Program-made: the position numbers and the translations under genes
NCBI GenBank assembly: GCA_920105625.2
Contig: OV050030.1
Span: forward strand, 187,780,387 to 187,844,386
DNA: 64,000 bases
Direction: 5' to 3'
Source of the DNA: Clusia tigrina
Taxonomy: Eukaryota; Arthropoda; Insecta; Diptera; Clusiidae
Part shown: positions 45,587 to 57,289 of the stretch, one piece after another
Layout: each line of letters begins with the position of its first letter
Position numbering within the stretch: position 1 is the first letter of the stretch
Notes under the pieces: generated by a model
What the model was told of the DNA's origin: nothing
The model's database searches: none
The model's input: the letters and a program-made list of their open reading frames with translations, nothing else

Positions 45587-46786
45587 ATGTTCATGTCTAG
45601 CGTCAGTTCATCCTCGGATCTTGACATTTTATCTAACTTCTGCAATAAAAGATACTCCAAAATTGTGTGGAAGCTATCTACGGGAACTCCTTGGCTTTTT
45701 AACGCGTAAATGCATTCCTTGGCTGCATCGTGTATAGTTTTAAGCGTTGAGCCCATTTTACTGCTAGCATTCTTTATATTAAACAGCTTGCTATAGATAG
45801 TTTTAACCAATTTGCGTTTATTGTTAAACCTATCGCAAAAGATTTGCCAGGCTGCGTCATAGTTTTCCTCGCATGCTGGCAAGTGACCGATGAGTGCTTT
45901 AGCTTCTCCGGTTACGTTGGCAGCCAAGTAAAACATTTTTTGTGTGTTGCTTATTGGCTGAGTATGTATCATCTTAACATACAAATCGCGAAATGGTATC
46001 CACGTTGAATAGCTACCGTCAAAAACTGGCAAGGTAACTTTAGGCAAATGCACATTTAATGCCTGTGGTATGGTGTGGATTGGCGTGGAGTTGCTCGGTG
46101 TACTGACTGGAATATGTTGTCGTAACTTAATGAGTACGTTTTGAAGCGCATCTTCGATCTCGTAGAATTTGTCCGCATCATAACCATCAATTTCCGCCAG
46201 GTTTGTTCGTTGCCATATATATCCATTGGTTATTTTGTTATCACAGTTTTGTTTTGATATCATAGTACACTGGTGGATGTGACTGATCAGTTTCCGAGTG
46301 CACATCCCCAATGACTCGAGAAATTGCACACACCAACGCCTTTTGCTGCCGTACTAGGGCTAAGAGTCCATCGCCTTCCTGATGGCTGGTTCGCGGTGTG
46401 CTGTCCTTGCGGTTAGAGCCTCCTTGATGGACGTGGAAGGGAACTTCAAGTTGCACTGACGTTTTACGCTTTTCTCCTTCCTCATTGATGATGTGCTGTA
46501 ATTTGGTGAACAGCCAGTCGTAGAGGTTTGCTACGTTGCCTCTATAATCCTGTTTGAAGTACTCATGATTAACTTCGTCTACCTCGAGTACGAGATGATG
46601 TTGATGTTCGAATGTAGACCATGCCTCCTTCAGAGACTTCATGCGTTTACTGGCATATTCGATGGTTTTATGGTCTTGTGTGTCCTTCTTAAAGTTGCTC
46701 ACCAGTTGCTCTATTGCCGAGCCCACTTCATACTGTGCCCTGGTCAACTTGTCCAACTGCTCAATTGTTTCTTGGTGATGCGCCAT
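45577..46786 (-). pseudogene. Bel/Pao gag, frameshifted and lacking zinc knuckles
   Basis: The first frame (46786-46241, 181 codons) is a coiled-coil-like N-terminus (IEQLDKLTRAQYEVGSAIE). The second (46329-45577) has the DUF1759 block LPVFDGSYSTWIPFRDLYVK, FYLAANVTGEAKALIGHL and LVKTIYSKLFNI. A frameshift lies in the 46241-46329 overlap. At DELTLDMN the sequence jumps directly to the start of the protease (VLLSTVVLKV), so the Cys/His knuckles normally found between them have been deleted. Gag builds the particle; this copy cannot supply a normal one. Confidence 0.85.
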
Positions 46787-46852
46787 CCTTCAGAATCTCG
46801 CCTTGTGGTAAACAGGAGATCGTGAGTTCTTATCTCGCCGGGGCCTCCAAAA

Positions 46853-47355
46853 TGTTTCTATACCGATTAGTTGGTTTACTAATCGGTTGCCGATTCCTTG
46901 GGTGCAATACCGAAGGATTGTGATGATGACTTCAAGTGCAATACTGAAGTCTTATATCTCTTTGGGTACAGTACCGAAAGAGTGTTGTGGATAATCAAGT
47001 ATTAATTTTGAATTAACCTTGTGGTTGAAAGTGGCGACAAAGAAAACACTGTTGAATGGTTGACTTCAAAAGTATATCTCAATTTTTATTTATAAATTGA
47101 TTGAATTTTTATTATAATTTTGATTATGCTACAGAAATAAATATATTTGTGGTGTCTGCAATTATGTTCAAGGCACCAGCGTTTGTGCGTACGTAGGGCA
47201 AATGAATACTTTAGCCCGCACTTGTACGGAAATGCTGATGAGGCTTCACACGCTGTATATCCGTTCATCGGGTGTACTGCTTAATCTGCGTTCACGAGCG
47301 GGTATTGGTGATGGGAATTGCTGATTGGAGTTTTACGTTGGAGCAGGTACAAACA
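46853..47355 (-). repeat. Bel/Pao 5' LTR
   Basis: 503 bp partner of 39386-39888. Being the minus-strand 5' LTR it should carry the promoter; on that strand it holds a Gly/Arg-free AT-rich core but no convincing TATA box that I can place. Confidence 0.93.
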
Positions 47356-47529
47356 GTAGTTTAGATTTTTCGATTAATGCTTTTGCATTTTTTATTGAAT
47401 ATTGTAGTCTAATTCTGAGTTCGTTAACGTAGTTATTCATATTGTATATTTTTGGATTTTTTTGGCTGTCAGTACTTGATAGGTGTGGTAATTTGCCATA
47501 TACAAGCTCAAAAGGTGTATATTGTGTGT

Positions 47530-50500
47530 CTACATGGGGGTTGTATTATATGCAAAGATATAGAAGAGGATCCAATTGTGCCAGTCATAGTCGTTGGTTA
47601 AAGATAACATGAATTCATTTAATACGCGGTGATTTCTTTCTACTGATCCTAATGTTTGGTGATGGTATGGTGATGAGAATTGTTGTTCAATGTCTAAGAA
47701 TTTGCATATGTTGTGCATGAGCTCATTTGTGAACTCAGTACCTCTATCTGATTTTAGTGTCTTAAAATGGCCATATTTTAAGATACATTGTTCTACTGCT
47801 GTTTTAGCTATGGTTTTAGCGTCTTTGGTTTCTACTGGGTGTGCTATTACTAATTTTGTCAGTTCGAACTGTATTGTGAGTATGTATCTGAATCTGTCTG
47901 ACATTCTTAGTGCTCCAACGGTGTCTATTTAAAGTACTTCAAAACTAGTGTTTGGTGTGTCTGTTATTATTTCTTTTTCGTGTATATGTTTAGTTATTTT
48001 GTTCTGTGCACATTTGTCACAGTGTTTTATAAATTCTTTCACCATTCGACTCATATTTTTCCACACATATCTTTGTTTTAGTTTTAAAATGGTTTTTCTT
48101 ATACCAAGGAGTCCTCCATGTGTTGAGTTGTGGTATTCATTTATTAATTTATATTTAATTATATCGTTTTCAATTCCTTTAGAGGGTTCATATATAATAT
48201 TCTTGTATGCGAAACGTTTTTCTTGAATTTGCTTTTCCTGCAGCTTGTTAAATATATCTTTAAATTCTTCTTTTTGTATACTTCAAAAATTTTATCTCTA
48301 TTCGATAGCGCTAAAATGTCGGCTTTTAATTTTTTTTTATTTCAGATGCTAGCTTCTTAATAATCGAAACTTATTTCGTATAGTTATCAGTAGATCTACT
48401 ATGCATAGTTTTGTATTAAGAGGTGACAACTTGTCCAGAATCGAAACGGATTTCGGTGGATTATCAATGTACCTTACGCACAAGATATTCTTATCTTTTT
48501 CATAGATTAATTGAGTACTCTTCATATTTATATCGTTCGCTTTTTCAAATTTCAATTTTGTAATGTTTCTGACGTCAGTGATAAATGTACAGTCCCAGAT
48601 ATGAAGTTGATCAGACTTCTCTTGGGTTTAGTATTTTACTTGTTTTTGTTGGTCTGTATGTTTTTTGTCAGCCATTCCCCTTGTTATAATTAATGTTCTT
48701 TTAGCTTTTTCATCGGTTTGTTTTAAAGTTTCTGAATCAATTTTGATTCTGGAAAGTGTGTTTGCGTTGGTATTTGATTTTCCTTTTTTGTATATTATTT
48801 CGAACTCATATTCTGATAGGTCTAGTCGTATTCTTGTCAGTTTAGAGGAAGGGTTCTTATGGACGAAAAGCGACACTAACGGTCTGTGATCCGTTAGGAA
48901 ATTGGAACATCTTCGCCAATTTCACTTTGCGATAGTACTGCACCTAGAGCGTAGTCAGATGCGTCAGTGGTTAATATGAAAGGTTTTGTAAAGTCTGAAT
49001 ATCTCAATATTGGTGGGTTCATCAATTTGTTTTTTAAAGTGCTGAATGCTGTTTGTCGTTCCTCGTTCCATACAAACGGTTGGCCTTTCTTTAGAAGGTT
49101 ATTCAGACTTTTTGTGATACTCGCAAATTTGGGTATAAATCTACGATAGTAGTTGAAAACTGCAATGAATCTTCTTACCTCATTGTGGTTTTTGGGGGTA
49201 GGGTATTTCTTAATTGCTACGTATTTTGATGGATCAGTTTTTATACCATGTGGTGTGATCAAATGGCCTAGATAAACTACCTCTGGTCTTAGAAAATTTC
49301 ATTTTGACGGATTCAGCTTTAGATTGTATTGACGCCGTCTTTCAATTATTTTTCTTAAATTTTCATTGTGATGTTTGAGGCCGCATCCGAATACAATTAT
49401 ATCGTCTACGTAAAGGAAAGCATTAGAACATAAACCTGCCAAGACCAATGTAAGCATTCTTTGGGAACTGTTAGAAGATATTTTCAATCCAAAAGGGAGT
49501 CTCGTAAATTGTTAGTGTCCATTTGTTGTTGAAAATGCTGTTAAGGGCCTGGAGTTCTTGTTCAGTGGAATTTGGTGAAAAGAGTTCGTCATGTCCAGAG
49601 TAGAGAAGTATTTTGCTCTACCCAGTCCGTCCAGTACATCCTCCAATCTCGTTAATGGGAATTTATAGCTGGTTAGTTTATCATTTAATTTCCTATAGTC
49701 AACTACGAGTCTCCATTTTTTGTCTTCGTTATCGGGAGTTTTCTTAGGAACCAATAACAATCAGCGAGTTGTAAGTGCTATTTGATTGTTCAATTATTTT
49801 GTCCACAGAAACTGTTCTGTACCTGTTTTTCTCTTTCTTCATGTTGTATTTGGGTAAACGATAATTTTTTTATGTAAACTAGTGAATTGTCTATGATGGA
49901 TAGGTTTTGAGTGTAGAAGTTATTTGCAGTAAGTGGTTCATCGTCCAGATGAAATATGTCTTGATATTCTCTGAACATATGGATTAGTTCTTCCTGTGTT
50001 GTTTAATCGGAAATTTTTAATTGTAATGTTTCTAGTTTGTTGAATCTGTGATTGTCATATTTGCTACGTTCCTTTTTTGTATAGTACAGAATATCATAGT
50101 TTTTCAAAGGATCAGTTTTTATTTGTATATTTATTAATTGTATCTGGTGGTCATTTGTATTTATTAGTTTGATGTGTCGTATTCCCTTTGTTGGTACTAT
50201 TGTATTTGCTACAAATACTCCTTTTTCTATTTCACTATTTAACATTAATTTGTCTTCTTTTATTTCTAAATTTATATGTTGAATTATTTCTGTTCTTGCG
50301 GGTATCGTTATCTATGGAGTGTGTAGTAAGCGAGTTTCCATTGGTAGCGTTATGTCTGTGTCTGTTATCGTGATTGTTACGGTGAATGTTTCATAGTCAA
50401 TTTTGCACAGAAACGCTGATAAAAAGTCTCATAGAGTATACCATCGGTTTCTATAGGAAATGTGTCTTTTACTATATGGAATTGTTGATTAATGTTTTGT

Positions 50501-50690
50501 TGTTGTATTCTGAATTCTAAATATGATTTTCCTAATGAATGTACCTCTTCGTTTGTTATCCCCGTTAGCTTGCATTTATCTTTTGAGGAAATTATTTGGT
50601 CTTCGCTTTTTTGCTTGCAAATAGAGATATCAGCTCCGGTGTCAATTAAAAGTGTTAAGTGTTGCTGCAGATTTGTGCAATGTAAAGTTA
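47530..50690 (-). pseudogene. Gypsy pol: protease, RT, RNase H, integrase core
   Basis: Protease LLIDTGADISICK (about 50660-50620). RT: MLLVPKKTPDNEDKKWRLVV, DYRKLNDKLTSYKFPL, FSTLDMTNSFHQIPL, then FLYVDDIIVFG (catalytic box), and after a break KKYPTPKNHNEVRRFIAVFN, RFIPKFASITKSLN. RNase H: FILTTDASDYALGAVLSQ. Integrase: TIQFELTKLVIAHPV (core), LKSDRGTEFTN (Asp) and SSPYHHQTLGSVERNHR (Glu). At least five breaks split it. The integrase frame stops near 47530 at NTTP, followed after about 175 bp by the Bel insertion. Confidence 0.88.
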
Positions 50691-50699
50691 TGTAGTTTG

Positions 50700-51300
50700 T
50701 TAAGTTATTTGATATTTTGTAGATATTTAATTTTCGTTGTTGTTGAAGTTGTTGCCCGGAGGGATAAAGTCGTGGTCCTCCGGGACCTGGTCGTTTCCCT
50801 GGGCGTTTACTGTGTATATATTGTTACGTTGTCTGTTGTTTTGGTTCTGGTTTCTATTGTAATTGCTGTTATAGCTTCTGTTGTAATTGTTATTGTAATT
50901 ATTGTTGTTATTGTAATTGTTTTTATTATAGTTGCTGTTGTAGTTAGGATGTCTATAGTTCCCATTGTTGCTTTGTGTTTGATTGGCATCCTGTCTGTTG
51001 TCGTTATATTGGTTATTATTGTTGTTTCCATTGTTTCGTTGTAAGTCGTTTTTGTTGTCGTTGTTGTTTCGATTATTAGTATAATTGGTGTTGTTGTTAT
51101 ATCGGTTATTCGTGTTGTTGTAATTACTGTATCTTCTGAATTGTTTACTGTTTTGATTTATGGCAAAAATTGTATTGGTATTGGGTACAGATTGTTCTAG
51201 GTCTAGTGCGATATTTACTGCTTTATTTAATGTTTTGGGTTGTGCTGCTAGTATGATTGGTTTTATGTTATCTTTGAGTCAATTTTTGAAAGTGATTAAA
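50700..51300 (-). pseudogene. Gypsy nucleocapsid-like Asn-rich region
   Basis: Minus-strand AAC/AAT repeats encode a long Asn/Tyr/Arg-rich region, as in the RNA-binding part of several Gypsy gags. On the other strand it yields meaningless Val/Ile-rich frames. No CCHC knuckle is evident. Confidence 0.55.
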
Positions 51301-51559
51301 GCATATGACTAATTAGTTTTTGCTATTGCAGACTTCTCAATCGCTGTTACGTTTGTTCCTAGGTTTTCAATTTGTAGTGCTGTGAGTTCGGAAATCAGTA
51401 TCAAAATTCGTTCTTTGAAGGAACTGACGGATCCTTTTTGTATAGTATTTATCAATTGTGAGTGTACCTGTGTAATGGTTGAGTGGCTCTTACAACTGGA
51501 CTTTAGTGTGCTTAGTAATGTATCAAGATTGTATTGTGTTAATGTAGTACCTATTGCTG

Positions 51560-52900
51560 TTTTAACATTGATGCTAAGTTTTACGTAAAAAATGAAATCA
51601 AGGAGTGTCTTTTTTTTTTATTACACTCTGGCGTTAGTGGATTGTTCAATAGTGTGCATATTTTGCAAAATGAGTCTATTTCTTTATAGTTTCCAGTAAA
51701 CTCTGGAATTACTTTGATTGCTGTTTCTATTTTGAAGTCTGTCATGGTGGTGGCTTTGGTTTGTTCAATGTTTTCGTCTGTCAAATTTTTTTAAATTATT
51801 TTCTGTTATATGTTCTATGCAATTGCTGTAATTTTTAAATAAGTCTGTCACTTTTAGTCTGAACAATGTCGAATAACTTTGTAAATCTTTTTGTAGTGCT
51901 TCCTCATATGAACATGAATAAATTCTTTCTCCTCATATGAACATGAATAAAAGTTTTTTTTTAACTTTGTTACTAAGTTTTCTAAATTTTTTAATGGGTC
52001 ATTTTTCCATTCTATTTTCTGGACATTACTTCGGTCAAATCAAATATTTATTTTGCCGCTTTTAAATTTTGTTTTTTGTTATACATGGATAGGAGTGAAA
52101 TTCCTAATTGAGTACATACTATTATCAATATGATTAATATTTTTAAATCTTGATCCTCTAGGGATTCAGAATGTTAAACTTGATTATTTAATATTATAAC
52201 TTGTGGGTCTGCATTATAACTTGTGGGTGATTTTGAATTTTTGATTGAGTTTTGCCCATTGTATAAAATTTTATATTATTATTTTTTATTTATTTTTTTG
52301 TTTTAATCTTATCTAACTTATTCTTATATCATTACAATCTTTATAATTCTATGCTCTAACATTTGGATATTTTATTTTATGTATTTTAGTTTTTATTTGT
52401 TTTTGTATATTTTTGGTGTTCGCGAGGTTGAAATCTCGCCAGAGTAATGCTATTTTTGTGCGAGTTTGAACGTTTTTCCCTGCTCGCTTTCTCCGGTGAC
52501 GTTTTGTCGATTATTTGTCTTTGTGTGGTTGTGGAGTGTGTATAGCGTTCCTTTGTTTATACTCCTCTATGGTTATGGGTTTAGGGCCTGCTCGTGAAGT
52601 AGATGGTAAAGTGGTGGTTTGTTTGGAGTTGTAGATTGTGGCACGTATTCTTTGATTTTTGTTAGTTCTTCAAAATTTTGTTGTATTAAGCGTGGGGTTG
52701 GAGTACTTCCATCTACAGGGTATACCGTCAGGCTCTGGTGGTTTGCTTCTTTGTGAATGTGTTCCTCTGCCAGTTGTTGAACTTTTTCGAATAGTCGGTG
52801 GAAATCGGTATTAATCTTCTTATTGCAGTTTTAGAATTATTTTAAGAGTGTTGTTGTTTTTAAAATTTTTGGGTTTTTAATATTTTGGCAGGATTGATAA
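51560..52900 (-). pseudogene. Gypsy leader and gag remnant
   Basis: A roughly 65-codon open stretch at about 52800-52590 (RLFEKVQQLAEEHIHKEAN, TPRLIQQNFEELTKIKEYV) lies in the leader or gag N-terminus. The capsid part, at 51784-51581, has TAIKVIPEFTGNYKEIDSFC and TLLNNPLT, typical of 17.6/297-like Gypsy gag. Frameshifts and stops are frequent. Confidence 0.62.
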
Positions 52901-52939
52901 CAGAATTGCCAGTTTGGCAGGATCGCCATGTAATGATGG

Positions 52940-53475
52940 GCGCAAAGATTTTTCTAACGGCGCGAGAGCTACCGCACAATTTAATTCGGCGACTTCAAGA
53001 GTACAGCCAGATATTTGAGTGAGAAACGAAATGTATGATCGCCATGTAATGATGGGCTCAATGTATTATATAGCGGCGCGAGAGCTAGCGCACAATTTTA
53101 ATCGGTGACTACAAGAGGACAGCCAAATATTAAATGAGAAGCGATAAGTTTCGTTTCCAGATCGAATCTGATTGTTTGATAAATCCTTATTGCTATTTAT
53201 ACTTTAATTTCTTATGTGCTAAGACTTAGTATATAATATGGTTCTTAATATATAAAGAGGGCTTTGCAATATCAGCGAAAAGTATCACGGTCAATGCCGG
53301 CGTACATTCGTTCAAGGGCATTGAACATTAGAATGCAGCGTAATCAAAGACGTGCTTCATAACGTGGACATTCTTATATGAGAGTTCGATGTACTTATGT
53401 TGGGTCTCCGCTCACATTGCATGTGCCTACGCCGCGTATGGTGTTGGCGTTTGTGTGTATATACATACATTATAC
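52940..53475 (-). repeat. Gypsy 5' LTR
   Basis: Partner of the left LTR with the same internal tandem unit, starting GATCGCCATGTAATGATGGG twice, about 98 bp apart. On the minus strand TGGCGATCCTGCCA follows directly and is a candidate primer-binding site. Confidence 0.78.
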
Positions 53476-53559
53476 TTTTCGTACACTACAGTAATTTTAT
53501 ATAGTCCTTTAAGGATAGAAAAAAATATTTTTGAAATACCAACTTATGAAATACCAATC

Positions 53560-54180
53560 TCATTCGGAACAGTCAGTTGGTTTCCGTCTTTTAGTCTCAA
53601 CATATCGTTTATTATAGTCTTGTACTTCTTCCTTGTGTGCAGCAGCCTCTATCCTTACTAACTCATAAACAACCTGACTTTTATATTGCTATTTGCTCGA
53701 GCTGAGCCTGTTCCAATTTAAATGTGTTGTATATTATCATTATCAAGGAAATCTTGGAAATCAGCAGACGGCATATAGTTTGCTCTTTCAGATAGAATAA
53801 TTTTGGGACAACTATAAGCTCTTAATCAATCTCCAAGTGCTTAAATGGTGCATAGTATTATCTACTGGACCATAATGATTAACTTGTAATGGGGTGTTTC
53901 GTTTAGGAATACTGTGAAGGAATTCATCATCTGGTCCACATTTATTAATAATCAAAACATACATTCTAAGAAATATTGTAAATGCCTTCCAATATTTTAC
54001 CTAATTTTTTTTAATAACACTTCAATAGCCTTATCTGTACCCACATCAACCACTTCATAGTGGTGTGTGTACATGACATGATTCTTCATTGCTTCAGGAA
54101 TGCAAAATAGAACTGAATCATCAATTTTGGTCAATTTATACAATATGTGTAAAAAGAGAGGAACGACGATAATTCATAGT
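53560..54180 (-). pseudogene. Gypsy-type integrase fragment, degenerate
   Basis: On the minus strand: LYKLTKIDDSVLFCIPEAMK, HHYEVVDVGTDKAIEVL (zinc-domain His side), then, out of frame, LRAYSCPKIILSERA (in place of the usual CP..I..DRG) and FQDFLDNDNIQHI with GTGSARANSNI. That is the order of an Osvaldo/Blood-like Gypsy integrase. It lies just beyond the 5' LTR of the 38.4-53.5 kb Gypsy and may be the target into which that element inserted. Confidence 0.6.
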
Positions 54181-54439
54181 TAAGTTATACAGATAACTAT
54201 CTTGTTCCCAAACTGCGATTTTTTGTTTACATGTCTACGACGCCAATATCAGATCACCTCACTATTGCGGGGTATTTCCTTAAGAGAGGAAGTTTAACGA
54301 AATGTGTACCGTATACGCGAAGTGGTATGAGGCCCCGATTTTATGGACACATCCGAAAGGATCGAAAATGGCGTATCTTGCCACAGCTGCGGCTGCGAGA
54401 AGCTAAGAAGAAACTTTTTAAAGATGGAATTGATATTGG

Positions 54440-54850
54440 TGTCAACACAATCAGGTAGCAAGAGGCAAGGTCAAATTTCACTCTACAAGCTCGAAACCGA
54501 CGGAACTGAGTAAGTGTTTACTGACGAATCTGCTTTTTGACCCGTGTTCCGGTGAAGGATGCCTGGTTAACCAGCAACAAGCAATTTATGCAACGCACTG
54601 TCAAGCACCCTGTGAAAGTTAATGTGTGCGGATGCTTCTAAGAACGCGGTGTTTGGTCTTTGCTCTTCTTAACTAAAAATTTGAATGCAAACTTCAAGGT
54701 GAAATTATACATACGTGGCCTTCTGAAATCAACCAAGGAGATGTATGGACTCAATAATGTGTCATGTGACATCCATGGAGCTATTAAGTGGCAGAGAATA
54801 GGTGTCAGAATAAAAAGTATTTTAGTGTTCCAAGTGCTCAAACACCATTA
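54440..54850 (+). pseudogene. Tc1-like transposase fragment
   Basis: FLTRVPVKDAWLTSNKQFMQ, VKHPVKVNVCGCF and, after a shift, LFLTKNLNANFKVKLYIRG, LLKSTKEMYGLNN. This is the middle of a Tc1-type catalytic domain; the first Asp box is altered (VYxRICF) and the second Asp box is not recognisable. A preceding frame (54231-54458) with KDRKWRILPQLRLREAKKK may be its N-terminal part. Confidence 0.6.
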
Positions 54851-56180
54851 GCACACACCGAGTACGGAAGTGTAATCGGATATTACCCTTACTACAAACA
54901 TCAATTATGGTCTGTTTGGTTATGAATCTTTGCCAACAAATGGGTCATATTTGATAGCCAAAAATCACCAAAGAAATCGCTGGATTTCTGAGTATTAACA
55001 ATTTGTTGGCACTTGGGGAAAAATATTCACAGCCAAAGTTTATTTAAAAAATGTCTCGTAATGAATGCGGAGCAAACATCTGAATACTGTAAGTAGATGG
55101 AGAAAATTATGCGAGAAAGGAATATGCAATACAGAGCAGATGATTGACGAATATTTATTGACAGCTAAAAAATAATTTTGAAACCTGTGTTGCTCCAGCC
55201 AACAAAAAGCTCTCGTTACTAACCGCTTAGTTGAAAGAAGCTCTTCTGATGCGTTGTGAATTAGTTGATATATGACGCTGATTCCCTACTTGCACCATCA
55301 TCTTGATTACTACCGTCGACAAATAGCTACTGAGTCAGATGAAGAAGGAGTATGTTACCATCAATTATTCGTTCCATTTTAAATGAGATAATGTGATTAA
55401 CTTACTTATTTTGTTGGTTAAAAATTGCATCCTAATATGACACACCTAAAAGATATACGGTTAAAAAATGCCCGACGAAGTTCTTGCGGAAATTTATGGT
55501 GGCAATAGAATATGTTTGAAGATGATGACGGAGTAGAAAATAGTGGCAGAAATAATCTGAGATCTGGCTGATTCCGGATGATTTAATACTCCAACCAGCA
55601 TCATCAAAAAGAGCGTGTTCACGGCACTTGTGTTTTTATTTTAATTTACAAGAATAAATTGCAAAGTGAATTAATTTAAATTTAATAAAGAAATTGTTGC
55701 TATGCGTGATTATTTTGTGGTCCTTCGAGCCGGATCTTAGCCTACCTAGCATCGGAGATTTTCCATCACATTCCTCTGAGGAGTTTCTTTGCACATTCTT
55801 GCATTCTATATCAACATCTAGTAATTGGGAAGAACCATGTTAGTGGATAGTTTGGTTATTTTTTACTAATAGGAATATAAAGGTCAGAGAAGGTCACCTG
55901 AACAAAAATATACGCACGATCATACATACGTATGTCATAATCGTTACATTTGTGGCAATTAGTTATTTTTCTCTTTCGTTTATGCAACCGCCGTTGGGTA
56001 GCATGTGTAATGCGTTGTCGTTAGTTTTTGGTTTTCTTTTTTGTTCTCGCCGCTACCTTTTTTGTGTGCATTTGTTTGTACAGATTGAAAATTCGCTACA
56101 ACCAGCATAAGTCGGCTCAGTAAATAATTTGAAAAAAATTTGATTTCGTTTATATTGGAATTGCGTGCACGATTTTTTAA
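54851..56180. other. Unassigned DNA
   Basis: Only short frames. 55970-56110 is slightly promoter/leader-like ahead of the Bel/Pao gag fragment (GC-richer, CGCCGCTACC), possibly its LTR or leader, but no matching second LTR copy was found. Confidence 0.35.
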
Positions 56181-57140
56181 AAATTTGTTTGTGCTGTTAT
56201 AGACAAGTTGAATGCAACTATTGCCCAGCTACATACGTTGTCGCAAAATATGGAGCAATCGAATGCAATTGAATCAAATGTGGTTGCTTTAAACTTGCAT
56301 CAATACACTCTGGCCAGAAATATGGAGCAAAATGGTTTGCTATCGGTCGTGCTTAGGAGAAGCAGCAGTTCTTAAAGAAGATAAGTGCACGATACAACTG
56401 GCGATGCGTGTGATATTGTACAGTTAGCTCCGCTCACCAATGAAGGGTTTACGACGCCGTGAGAGCATATCATAGACAGATATGAAATCCAGCGCATATT
56501 AATAAACAATCAACTTAAGATGCTTTACAACTTCCCATATTGTAAGTTTGATTCCGGTCCGCTCTTAAGCAGCTGCAGCAAAGTATTAATATCGCGGTGC
56601 TAAAATCACTCAAAATCGACACCTCTAGTTGGGACCTTCGTTTTCTTGTAATCGGCTCGTTTACCAAAAAACTATCTCTCTCTGGAAACAACCGTTAAAA
56701 CCCAAGACTGATATCCCGAAATGGAAGCAGTTGGACGATTTCTGGACGGAACAGTTCCAAACGATTGATGCTATTTCCGATTTGCGCACTTCTACCACGC
56801 TGTCTATATCTCGTACAGGGAAGTGTCCTGCCTCTATCGCCTCAAATATATCATCGCATCACACACGGGTGGGGTGCGTAACTTGTTCAGTGTGCAGTGC
56901 GCAGAAACATCCTCTCTACACCTGTCGACAGTTGTACGACTATCAGTGGAATATCATATTGCTACTGTCAAGAAGTTGTACCGCTTTTTCAACTGTTTGT
57001 CAGAACATCATGTATTGAAGCATTTTCCAAGTAAAAGCACTTGTTCCAAATGCCATCAAAGTCACCATTCTATCCTGAACAGCGTTAAGAACTCGTCTAC
57101 ATTTACTCTTGCACGTTGCACTGCACCAATGCAGTGACAT
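56180..57140 (+). pseudogene. Second Bel/Pao element: gag remnant
   Basis: A coiled-coil-like start (ATIAQLHTLSQNMEQSNAIE) and, across frames, KPKTDIPKWKQLDDFWTEQF and a double zinc region: CVTCSVCSAQKHPLYTC, then FFNCLSEHHVLKHFPSKSTC and SKCHQSHHSIL (CCHC/CCHH-type). This is the part deleted from the other Bel/Pao copy. Frameshifted and with stops. Confidence 0.75.
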
Positions 57141-57289
57141 TGATCGTACGTTTCTTAGTCGGTTCTTCGAGATCAACTCAATTATGGTTTCTCGTTGGAT
57201 ACGCTATAGTCCTTCCGCACTGACTGAATACCAGATATTCGCATATGCCTCGAAAAAAAACTTACGCCTCCACTGTTTAAGCCCGTGTG

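Larger units (their letters stand above)
39386..47355 (-). mobile_element. Bel/Pao LTR retrotransposon with env-like gene, structurally complete
   Basis: 7,970 bp with 503 bp LTRs at 39386-39888 and 46853-47355, flanked by GTAGT at 39381-39385 and 47356-47360. LTR ends are TG...CA. On the minus strand TGGAGGCCCCGGCGAGAT follows the 5' LTR (candidate primer-binding site), and GGCGGGAGGA precedes the 3' LTR (polypurine tract). Gene order is gag, protease, RT, RNase H, integrase, env. The LTRs differ at about ten positions (roughly 2%). Gag-pol has several frameshifts and lacks the zinc knuckles; env is open. Confidence 0.93.
38430..53475 (-). mobile_element. Ty3/Gypsy LTR retrotransposon, degenerate, with a nested Bel/Pao element
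   Basis: Two similar LTRs (about 38430-38990 and 52940-53475) enclose, on the minus strand, a leader, gag, an Asn-rich nucleocapsid, protease, RT, RNase H, integrase, and finally a GPY-type integrase C-terminus next to the left LTR. The integrase is interrupted by the Bel/Pao element at 39386-47355. Without that insert the element would be about 7 kb. No env follows pol. Outer LTR edges are approximate. Confidence 0.85.

Noticed and set aside
50652..51044. Val/Ile-rich 130-codon membrane protein
   Set aside because: It is antisense to the Asn-rich Gypsy nucleocapsid region; composition artefact.
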